Below are positions 57,491 through 64,000 of a stretch of DNA of 64,000 bases, piece after piece. This DNA comes from Arthrobacter_B citreus (lineage in GTDB: Bacteria; Actinomycetota; Actinomycetes; Actinomycetales; Micrococcaceae): NCBI RefSeq assembly GCF_042429235.1, contig NZ_JBHMBA010000006.1; one strand, given 5' to 3'. Positions within the stretch are counted from its first letter, which is position 1, and each line of letters begins with the position of its first letter. The notes under the pieces are model-generated. The model had not been told where the DNA came from. It searched no databases and saw only the letters and a list, made by a program, of their open reading frames with translations. Position numbers and translations under genes: made by a program.

Positions 57491-58753
57491 TTACTCGATC
57501 CCATCCCGGATGATCGGGCAGGTCATGCAGTGCCCGCCGCCTCGGCCTCGGCCCAGCTCAGCGCCGACAATCGGAATCACCTCGACACCCGCGTTACGCA
57601 GCGCCGCGTTGGTCTGGGTATTGCGGTCGTAGGTGAACACCACGCCCGGTTCCAGGGCGACGGCGTTGTTCGCGCTGTCCCACTGCTGGCGTTCGGTGGC
57701 GTGGTAGTCCCCGGCGGTCTCCACCAGGCGCAGCTGCTGGTACCCCATGGCTTCGGCGACGACGTCGACGAAGCGGCGGTCCCGTTCGTCGCGGATTTCC
57801 AACCCGGGGGCCTTGTCCGAGGGGTGGATGGTGAAGGGATGGATGCCGTCAACGATGGCCGGGTGGATGGTGGCCAAATCCCGGTCGGCGAAGGTGAACA
57901 CGGTGTCCAGGTGCATTGCGGCGCGCAGTTTGGGCATGCCGGCGACGACGATCCGTTCCGCCGCCTCTTCCTTGAAGAGCGCCTGGGCGAGCTGGGTGAT
58001 GGCCTGCCGGGAGGTCCGCTCCCCCATGCCCAGCAGTACGGTGCCGTTGCCCACGGGCATCACGTCGCCGCCCTCCAAGGTGGCCTGGCTCCAGTCCTTT
58101 TCCGCGTCGCCCCACCAGATCTTCGAGCCGGTGTAGTCCGGATGGAACCGGTAGATGGCCTGCATCAGCAGGGTCTCGTCGTGTCGGGCCGGCCAGTAGA
58201 GCGGGTTCAAGGTCAGCCCGCCGCCGATCCAGCAGGTGGTGTCGCGGGTGTAGAGGGTGTTGGGCAGCGGCGGCAGCAGGTACTCCGGCCGGCCGGTGGA
58301 TTCGCGAACCAGACCGACGTAGCCGGAGAGGTAATCATCGGGAAGGTCCGACGTCGTGAGTCCCCCGATGAGGATCCGCGCCAGCTCCGCGCCGGTCAGT
58401 GAATCCAGGAAGGCCCGGGTGCCGGGGACCAGGCCTAGTCCGACCCGGTTGGCGATGATTTTGCGGTCCAGGAGCCAGGTCCGTGCCTCGGGGATGTCCA
58501 TGGTCTGCCCGAGCAGGTCGTGGAGTTCGACGACGTCGACGCCGCGGCTGGTCATCTTGTTCACGAAGTCGGCGTGGTCACGCTGGGCGTTTTCCACCCA
58601 CATCACGTCATCGAACAGCAGGTCTTCCCGGTTGGTCGGGGTGAGCCGTTCATGGGCCAGACCGGGAGCGCAGACGAGGACCTTACGCAGTTTTCCGACC
58701 TCCGAGTACACCCCGTAGTCGGCGGCGCTGGGTGCGGAGGGTGCGGGAAACAT
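57491..58753 (-). CDS. arcA: Arginine deiminase
   Basis: A 420-residue guanidino-modifying enzyme hydrolysing arginine to citrulline and ammonia. Visible family blocks are GVYSEVGKLRKVLVCAPGL, LLFDDVMWVENAQRDH (catalytic Asp/Glu region), ARTWLLDRKIIANRVG, ALEGGDVMPVGNG (Glu), and the C-terminal GGGHCMTCPIIRDGIE with the nucleophilic Cys. It is linked to the antiporter, but no ornithine carbamoyltransferase or carbamate kinase is in the window. The end product may therefore be handled elsewhere, or ammonia release for acid stress may be the point (inference). Confidence 0.95.
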   Translation of the reverse strand: MFPAPSAPSAADYGVYSEVGKLRKVLVCAPGLAHERLTPTNREDLLFDDVMWVENAQRDHADFVNKMTSRGVDVVELHDLLGQTMDIPEARTWLLDRKIIANRVGLGLVPGTRAFLDSLTGAELARILIGGLTTSDLPDDYLSGYVGLVRESTGRPEYLLPPLPNTLYTRDTTCWIGGGLTLNPLYWPARHDETLLMQAIYRFHPDYTGSKIWWGDAEKDWSQATLEGGDVMPVGNGTVLLGMGERTSRQAITQLAQALFKEEAAERIVVAGMPKLRAAMHLDTVFTFADRDLATIHPAIVDGIHPFTIHPSDKAPGLEIRDERDRRFVDVVAEAMGYQQLRLVETAGDYHATERQQWDSANNAVALEPGVVFTYDRNTQTNAALRNAGVEVIPIVGAELGRGRGGGHCMTCPIIRDGIE

Positions 58754-58850
58754 GTGGTTCTCCTAGTGTCTTGCGGGCTGCTTCGCTGCAGGCTGCCGGG
58801 GTTTTCGTTCAATGCACTGTATTGCCTCGGGGTGTGGCGCTCACAGACGT

Positions 58851-58878
58851 GGAGGGCGGACTGTTTGTCCGTCCCTCC
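58851..58878. terminator. Hairpin terminator after the LRV gene
   Basis: GGAGGGCGGAC pairs with GTCCG-T-CCCTCC (one bulged T) around a TGTTT loop. It lies 13 nt past the minus-strand LRV gene and upstream of arcA. Confidence 0.65.
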
Positions 58879-58890
58879 GCAGTTGAGGAA

Positions 58891-59247
58891 TTAGTGACCG
58901 CACTCAGCCTGCTGGGCCTGCTTGCGGCGGCGGAGTGCCTCGTTGACGGCCGGGTCATCGAGCGCAGCGAGCCATTTGAGCAGTTCAGGTGCGGCGGCCG
59001 GATTGGCGGCGACGGCGGGGCGGGCCTTGGGCTCGTCTGTGGCCAGTTCCTGCAGCCGCAGGCCGGGAGTTCCCGGGTCTTCGGCTTCAGCCAGAATTGC
59101 GACCTCGGCGGGGTCCACGTCGCGAGGTCGGGCTGCTGAGGCTCCCGCATCAACGATGTCAGCCGCTGGGATGTTCATCAGCGGGGTGGTCCGCCGGGTG
59201 GACGGGGCATTCTCGTCAGCGGAATGTTCCTGCATTTCGTTCTGCAT
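58891..59247 (-). CDS. Small LRV-domain (variant leucine-rich repeat) protein
   Basis: 118 residues. An acidic, disordered head is followed by VAILAEAEDPGTPGLRLQEL, a PAVAANPAAAPELLKWL stretch, and ALDDPAVNEALRRRK. This is the same variant leucine-rich-repeat module that closes the zinc-ribbon membrane protein at 23994-25889. AAAGGAG precedes the ATG at 59247; earlier in-frame ATGs have no RBS. Function unknown. The module is expected to mediate protein contacts. Confidence 0.75.
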   Translation of the reverse strand: MQNEMQEHSADENAPSTRRTTPLMNIPAADIVDAGASAARPRDVDPAEVAILAEAEDPGTPGLRLQELATDEPKARPAVAANPAAAPELLKWLAALDDPAVNEALRRRKQAQQAECGH

Positions 59248-59702
59248 GGGATCTCCTTTATCAGTAGCCTTACTTCCATCCTTGCAGAAGGTGAGGCAGG
59301 GTCCGAATCGGTCTAATAAAGTCAATGCGGCCGCCGCCGGAGCCAATATTGGGGAACCGGACAGCTGTAGAGCTCCTGCAGGGCAGCGCTCGGCTGAGCG
59401 AGACATATCGTGCAATCCCCTGCGTTCAGCTACCCACTTCCCGAAGCCTATGAAGAGTCGCTACGCGGGTTGAACTAGGGCTGGCGAATGGCCGGGACCG
59501 TCACCGGCGGCATCAGCGTGATCCGCGCCAGAGAAACGACTAGTCAATACAGATGGCTGCTAAGAAGGACCCTCCCATACACTGGGACGGAGCTGATCCA
59601 GTGTATGGGTAGCGTCATCGCATCCCTGGGTATTCCACTGACGATACGATTCATAGTGCTGAGACCCGCCTACTGGGAATTCAGAAATTAAGGAGTCATG
59701 GC
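59248..59702. other. 455-nt intergenic region left of the defense island
   Basis: No secure gene. The left part should hold the LRV gene promoter (a TTGACT element near 59320 on the minus strand, no clear -10). The right part contains a perfect inverted repeat (59574-59609) and the AAGGAG RBS of the DUF262 gene. Composition becomes AT-richer after about 59530, suggesting the left boundary of acquired DNA. No att-like repeat or tRNA recognised. Confidence 0.55.
59574..59609. promoter_or_regulatory. Perfect 12-bp inverted repeat upstream of the DUF262 gene
   Basis: CCCATACACTGG and CCAGTGTATGGG, each 12 bp, with a 12-nt spacer. It lies 94 bp upstream of the DUF262 gene start. It could be an operator of a defense-gene regulator or a terminator shielding the island from read-through. 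Confidence 0.5.
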
Positions 59703-61805
59703 GTGAAAACGGTATTTAAACCCGTGCCTTGGAAAGTCCAGGGACTGGTTGACAACGTCGAATCAGGCGTGGTCCAGCTGCCCGATCTGCAGAGACCCTT
59801 CGTCTGGCCGAAGTCAAAAATCCGCGATCTGCTGGATTCCATGTACCGCGGTTACCCTGTGGGTGAATTGATGTTCTGGAACGTGTCCCAGGAGGACTCC
59901 TCAAGAACTATTTCCGGTTCCACCGGCCGTGTAGGCAGCCATCAGATCATCGACGGCCAACAACGTCTAACGAGTCTCTACGCCGTATTTAAGGGCGCAG
60001 CAGTCAGGGACGCTGACTACAATTCCAAGCGTATGTCAATTGCCTTCAATCCGATCACGGAAAAGTTTGAAGTGACTAATACTGCGATCGTGAAGTCAGT
60101 GGACTGGATCAGCAATGTATCTGAATTTTTTGAAAACACATACAAAACCCGAAGATCGTTTATGAAGCGCTATGAGGAAGCTCGCGGCGAACTCAGCGAT
60201 GACTTGGAAGAGCTCATAGAAGAGCGACTAGGCCGCCTAGACAGTTTGCGCAACTATGAGTTCACTGTGGTGGAAATACAACCGGACGCAGATAAAAAAG
60301 TTGTTGCTGATATCTTCGTGAGGATCAACTCAGAAGGAGTCAGCCTCAAAGCTTCTGACTTCATTCTCACCTGGCTCAGCGTTTTCTGGCCCGAGGGCAG
60401 GGAACTGTTGGAGGCATTCGCCCGCGATTCCCGCCTCACCCCTCAGCGTGCCAGCGAGATTGCCGAGCATCCCGTTTCCTGGACGCCCATTAATAATTAT
60501 CTTGCTGTAGACGCTGGACAACTAGTCAGAGTGCTAGTGGCTGTCGGCCAGAATCGCGCGAAGCTCGGCGACGCCTACAACGCCCTTCAGGCCAAGGACC
60601 GTAGCACCGGGTTCGTTGTACCGGAGCGGCAGGATGCTGAGCTAGCTAAGCTCAAAGCGGCGCTGCCGCTGGTACTGAAAGAACTTCATTGGACGGAGTT
60701 CATCCGGTGCTTGGCCGTAGCTGGCTTCAAGTCACGAAAAATGGTCACGTCGGATATGAACATACTGTCCAGTTATGCGTTGTGGATTTTGGGGCGCACA
60801 CGTTTCGGCGTGGATATTACGACTTTGCGTAACCTCATGGCTCGCTGGCTTTTCATGTCCCAGCTATCCGGACGTTACACAGGAAGCGCGGAAACTCAGC
60901 TACAGAAGGACTTGGATAGGTTGACCGCTATCAGCGGCAGCGAGGCAAACAGTTTTGTCTCATCCCTTGAAACAGTCATGGCGGCCGAACTATCCGAGGA
61001 CTTTTGGACGCTGCGGATGCCTGATTCATTGATTTCGTCATCATCGGCCCTTTCCCCTTCTTACCAGGCATATTTGGCTGCCCTGAACATCCTCGATGCA
61101 GACATGTTCATGCTCAACAATAAAGTTCAGCAGTGGATGGACCCGGCCTTGCCCGCGGCCAAAGGGACCGAGGGACACCATCTGAATCCTCGAAAATACC
61201 TTGAAAACGTCGTCGGTATCCGAGATTTGAAAAAAATCAACCAGGTTGCCAACTTTGCGCCCACGGATTGGAGCACAAACAACCTGATCTCTGACCGTGA
61301 GCCTGCGGACTACTGGCCCACATTGGTTAAGGAACGCGGATTTACTGAAGAGTCATTACGCAGGCAAATGTTCTGGCATGCCCTCCCTGACGGGTGGGAA
61401 GCCATGGACTACGAAGATTTTCTCTACGAACGACGGATCCTCCTGGCAGAGGTAACTAGGGCGGGATACGAACGTCTGAAGTCTGGACACTCAGAGGCTC
61501 CGTCCGCAATCCGCCTCACGACAGGGGCGGCGACTGCCCACGTTGAGAGGGACGTCGCTGACCTGGTTGAAGCAGGAGTCCTCTCAGCCGGTGATCTACT
61601 CCGCCCGGTGGACGAGTCGGTAAGAATGCGCGCCGAAGTCACTGACGATGGAGTGGTTGTCATCGATGGTCATGAATTCGCAACATTGAACGCGGCAGCT
61701 CATCATGCGGGAGCGGACAATGTGTCCGGTGCCGAGTTTTGGCAGGTTGAAGATCGCGACGGAGAGCATATTGCGGTACAGGCGCTCATGACAGCGTCCG
61801 TCTAG
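59703..61805 (+). CDS. DUF262-HNH-RAMA protein, GmrSD-type modification-dependent nuclease
   Basis: 700 residues. N-terminal DUF262 domain: QLPDLQRPFVWPKSKI (25-40) and DGQQRLTSLY (84-93), the ParB/Srx-like NTP-binding motifs of GmrS. The C-terminal half carries a DUF1524-like HNH nuclease: GHHLNPRKYL near 490 and NLISDREPADYWP near 527. The last 80 residues (EAGVLSAGDLLRPVD to SGAEFWQVED) match the RAMA module found in restriction and methylase proteins. Start GTG with AAGGAG eight nt upstream; the ATG five nt earlier runs into a stop. Probably cleaves modified or foreign DNA; adjacent to a cytosine methyltransferase. Confidence 0.85.
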   Translation: MKTVFKPVPWKVQGLVDNVESGVVQLPDLQRPFVWPKSKIRDLLDSMYRGYPVGELMFWNVSQEDSSRTISGSTGRVGSHQIIDGQQRLTSLYAVFKGAAVRDADYNSKRMSIAFNPITEKFEVTNTAIVKSVDWISNVSEFFENTYKTRRSFMKRYEEARGELSDDLEELIEERLGRLDSLRNYEFTVVEIQPDADKKVVADIFVRINSEGVSLKASDFILTWLSVFWPEGRELLEAFARDSRLTPQRASEIAEHPVSWTPINNYLAVDAGQLVRVLVAVGQNRAKLGDAYNALQAKDRSTGFVVPERQDAELAKLKAALPLVLKELHWTEFIRCLAVAGFKSRKMVTSDMNILSSYALWILGRTRFGVDITTLRNLMARWLFMSQLSGRYTGSAETQLQKDLDRLTAISGSEANSFVSSLETVMAAELSEDFWTLRMPDSLISSSSALSPSYQAYLAALNILDADMFMLNNKVQQWMDPALPAAKGTEGHHLNPRKYLENVVGIRDLKKINQVANFAPTDWSTNNLISDREPADYWPTLVKERGFTEESLRRQMFWHALPDGWEAMDYEDFLYERRILLAEVTRAGYERLKSGHSEAPSAIRLTTGAATAHVERDVADLVEAGVLSAGDLLRPVDESVRMRAEVTDDGVVVIDGHEFATLNAAAHHAGADNVSGAEFWQVEDRDGEHIAVQALMTASV

Positions 61806-61904
61806 AATCCTGCTAGCTTGGGTCGGCGGCCTCGCGCGGCGGTCTGTCCGCAAGGGAGTGCTGCCGCCTCGGATCCTGTGGCGGCTTCAATCAAACGGAG
61901 GCAC

Positions 61905-61928
61905 GGGCTCCGGACGCAGCCGGAGCCC
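61905..61928. terminator. Hairpin terminator after the DUF262 gene
   Basis: A perfect 9-bp GC-rich stem (GGGCTCCGG and CCGGAGCCC) with a 6-nt loop, followed by TCTGTT on the plus strand. It lies 100 nt past the DUF262 stop, so the methyltransferase probably has its own promoter. Confidence 0.65.
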
Positions 61929-62039
61929 TCTGTTAGCCACGTCAGCTGATCGCTAAGGCCGGTTCGATCTAAGCACGTGAGGAGTACCTCGGCATGCCGG
62001 CAACGGGTGTGAATGGAAAAGCGATAACCTTCTTGCACC

Positions 62040-63149
62040 ATGTTGAACACTGAAGTAATCACCAAAGCGCCGTTCGAGCGTGAGAAACAAGCCGACTCGA
62101 TCCGTGTCCTCGACCTTTTCTCAGGTGCTGGTGGTTTGACCCATGGCTTCTATGCAGCCTCCTCGAGGTTCGTGACGGATCGGGCAGTAGAGTTCGACTC
62201 TGCAGCTGCTGCGAGCTATTCCGCCACTTTTGGGGACAAGGTTTACGCAGGGCCCGTTCAAGAGTGGTTGCTCGAGGAAGAGGTGCCGAACGTTGACGTG
62301 GTCATCGGCGGCCCCCCATGCCAGGGCTTTTCGCTTCTGGGCAAACGGGACGCGTTGGATGAGCGAAACAGCCTTTGGCAGCACTACGCCGAGGCTCTCA
62401 TCCGTGCAAAGCCTAAGTACTTCGTGGTGGAAAATGTTGGAGCCTTCGGCAAGTCTCAGCAGCTGGTCGATTTTGCCGACGCCACTCGGAAGGGTGGCTT
62501 CCTACAGGAGTACAGCTTCCAATGGCACATACTAAACGCTGCGGATTACGGTGCACCGCAAGCAAGAAAGCGGGCCATTCTAATTGGACACCATCGGGAC
62601 CTGACCTTCCCGGGGTTCCCACCTCCCACCCACGTAGGACGGCACATTAACGTTCGCAGCGCCCTCGCTGGTATTCCGGTCTCTGCCCCGGCAACCGAGC
62701 TGCCGGATCGGAAAATTCTCGTCGGAGATCGCTGGATGTCGGGTCCGTTCAGGACAACCGAGCTGCACCTGGGCCGAAAGTACGCCCAACTATCTCTGGA
62801 TAGGTTTGATGCGATCCCCGAAGGCGGCAACCGTATGGATTTGCCGGCCAAGCTCTTGGCGCCATGCTGGGTAAACCACAAGAGCGGTTCCGGCGACGTT
62901 ATGGGACGCCTTCGCTGGGACCGGCCTTCAGTGACTATTCGCACTGAATTCTTCAAACCGGAAAAGGGACGATACATCCACCCCGTTGCCAACAGGGCCA
63001 TCACGCATCTCGAGGCAGCCAGACTCCAGGGGTTCCCGGACGAGCACCTATGGATTGGGTCGAAAACCGCAATCGCAAAACAAATTGGGAACGCTGTCCC
63101 TATGGAGCTAGGAAAGGCAATTGCGAGGCAGCTTCTCCCACACCTATAG
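62040..63149 (+). CDS. DNA (cytosine-5-)-methyltransferase
   Basis: 369 residues with all key C5-MTase motifs: I DLFSGAGG (25-32, AdoMet), IV GGPPCQGFS (90-98, catalytic Cys94 region), VI ENV (131-133), VIII QARKR (174-178), X GNAVP near the C-terminus. The target recognition domain lies between about 230 and 320. A restriction partner is not adjacent; instead the DUF262 nuclease and a sacsin-like ATPase flank it. It may protect host DNA from the island's nuclease. RBS is weak; ATG at 62040 is the first in-frame start after a stop. Confidence 0.9.
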   Translation: MLNTEVITKAPFEREKQADSIRVLDLFSGAGGLTHGFYAASSRFVTDRAVEFDSAAAASYSATFGDKVYAGPVQEWLLEEEVPNVDVVIGGPPCQGFSLLGKRDALDERNSLWQHYAEALIRAKPKYFVVENVGAFGKSQQLVDFADATRKGGFLQEYSFQWHILNAADYGAPQARKRAILIGHHRDLTFPGFPPPTHVGRHINVRSALAGIPVSAPATELPDRKILVGDRWMSGPFRTTELHLGRKYAQLSLDRFDAIPEGGNRMDLPAKLLAPCWVNHKSGSGDVMGRLRWDRPSVTIRTEFFKPEKGRYIHPVANRAITHLEAARLQGFPDEHLWIGSKTAIAKQIGNAVPMELGKAIARQLLPHL

Positions 63150-63191
63150 CTCTGTAGGTTTCAGTACGGGCGCAGTCGGCGAGCCCGGACC

Positions 63192-63219
63192 TGTTGTGTC
63201 GGTGCGGCCTGATACAACA
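63192..63219. repeat. Imperfect inverted repeat between methyltransferase and HATPase genes
   Basis: TGTTGTGTC and GATACAACA (eight of nine positions pair) with a 10-nt spacer. It may be a weak terminator or operator. Confidence 0.35.
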
Positions 63220-63284
63220 AGTTTGAGAATATATGCACAGACAAGGTCACCCCTATGGGCGACTCCAGGGGGAAATAAACAACG

Positions 63285-64000
63285 ATGTTTAATGACTGGC
63301 AAGGCCTCGACAGCGAACTCGCACAATTTGTAGCGGACGACTCCCGCAGAGCTGTCGAGGCGTATCGCATTCGCCCGGAGCTCGTGCAGGAACAGAGCAA
63401 TATCGAGCAGGCAACGGTCCAAGGCGGCTACGGACGCAAACAGCTCAACGAACTCATCCAAAATGCTGCGGATGCCATGGACGGGCTCGAAGGCCGTATA
63501 CGGGTTGTGCTCACTGAAGGTGCGCTCTACTGCGCCAATGAGGGCATGCCGTTTCAGCGTGAAGGGTTTCGCGCTCTGCTGCTTTCGCACTCGTCGTCGA
63601 AGCGAGACGACCAAATCGGAAGGTTCGGTCTGGGCTTCAAGTCCGTGCTGCAGATTACGGACACCCCACACATTTTCAGCCGCACTGCATCAGTCCGGTG
63701 GGACAAGGCGCAGAGCGAATCTTTGCTCGCCGAAATCGCACCGGGGCTCCACGATTATCCCGTCCTCCGCCTTGCCTCCCCCGTGGATCCCATCGAAGCA
63801 GCCGCTGGGGATACCGTCCTCACTGAGCTCATGTCTTGGGCATCCACCGTCGTCAAACTTCCCCTAAAACCCAACATCACATGGCTGTCCGAAGAACTCA
63901 AAAAGTTCCCGCCTGAGTTCCTCCTCTTTTCTGACCAGATCGGAAGACTTGAGCTAGACGACCGGCGCGAAGGTTCGAATATTCATTGGAGCGCCAAGCG
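63285..64000 (+). CDS. Sacsin-like HATPase (GHKL fold), 3' end cut by window
   Basis: The first 238 residues are visible. The GHKL ATPase N-box is LNELIQNAADAMDG (54-67), the second box is ANEGMP (84-89), and the third is IGRFGLGFKSVL (111-122). This pattern matches sacsin-N-terminal-type ATPases, which in bacteria often occur in defense islands as the head of large multidomain proteins. GGGGGAA lies upstream of the ATG. It sits 136 bp after the methyltransferase, same strand. The rest of the protein (a nuclease or effector part?) lies beyond the window. Confidence 0.85.
   Translation, partial: MFNDWQGLDSELAQFVADDSRRAVEAYRIRPELVQEQSNIEQATVQGGYGRKQLNELIQNAADAMDGLEGRIRVVLTEGALYCANEGMPFQREGFRALLLSHSSSKRDDQIGRFGLGFKSVLQITDTPHIFSRTASVRWDKAQSESLLAEIAPGLHDYPVLRLASPVDPIEAAAGDTVLTELMSWASTVVKLPLKPNITWLSEELKKFPPEFLLFSDQIGRLELDDRREGSNIHWSAK

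Overview
The window is a high-GC actinobacterial chromosome segment. GTG/TTG starts, ATGA/GTGA stop-start overlaps, an EspR-like regulator, DtxR-type iron boxes and the gene families all point to the Micrococcaceae (Arthrobacter sensu lato). The genus is an inference. No rRNA, tRNA, CRISPR array or insertion sequence was recognised.

Left part (1-20.5 kb), mostly carbohydrate and redox metabolism: the end of a sugar ABC-transporter operon; small housekeeping or hypothetical genes (DUF3817, DUF5996); a nucleoside hydrolase; a Bcr/CflA exporter; an acetyl-xylan-esterase-like deacetylase; and a serine-hydrolase operon headed by an HTH regulator with an unusual pentapeptide repeat. The xylose cluster follows (xylB, xylA, divergent ROK repressor). 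After a DinB-like protein and an AraC regulator comes a four-gene redox operon (alcohol dehydrogenase, gluconate-dehydrogenase subunit 3-like protein, GMC flavoprotein, DAO-type flavoprotein). A D-2-hydroxyacid dehydrogenase ends this part.

Middle part (20.5-44.8 kb): two zinc-ribbon membrane proteins flank an SGNH lipoprotein. A glycoside-use locus follows, with a GH4 enzyme, a DeoR regulator, and a divergent PfkB kinase plus ABC importer. Next is a compact catabolic locus: GntR, MmgE/PrpD, CaiB, MaoC, ALDH, FmdB-like zinc ribbon and AttM-like lactonase on the minus strand, with a divergent acyl-CoA dehydrogenase and alcohol dehydrogenase. Its gene content fits lactone or hydroxy-acid catabolism through CoA thioesters. 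Small hypotheticals and an FMN-dependent 2-hydroxyacid dehydrogenase complete the part.

Right part (44.8-64 kb): a translationally coupled cassette (ImmA/IrrE protease, MAB_1171c-like membrane protein, degenerate PAP2 protein, EspR-like regulator) lies next to a second PAP2-like gene and a perfect 38-bp palindrome. An AT-richer orphan membrane gene follows. Then come an iron-siderophore ABC operon with iron boxes, a LysR/EamA pair, and arginine deiminase plus an arginine/ornithine antiporter, with a vestigial copy of the arcA 3' end. A small LRV-domain protein precedes a likely defense island running off the right edge: a DUF262-HNH-RAMA nuclease, a C5-cytosine methyltransferase and a sacsin-like HATPase.
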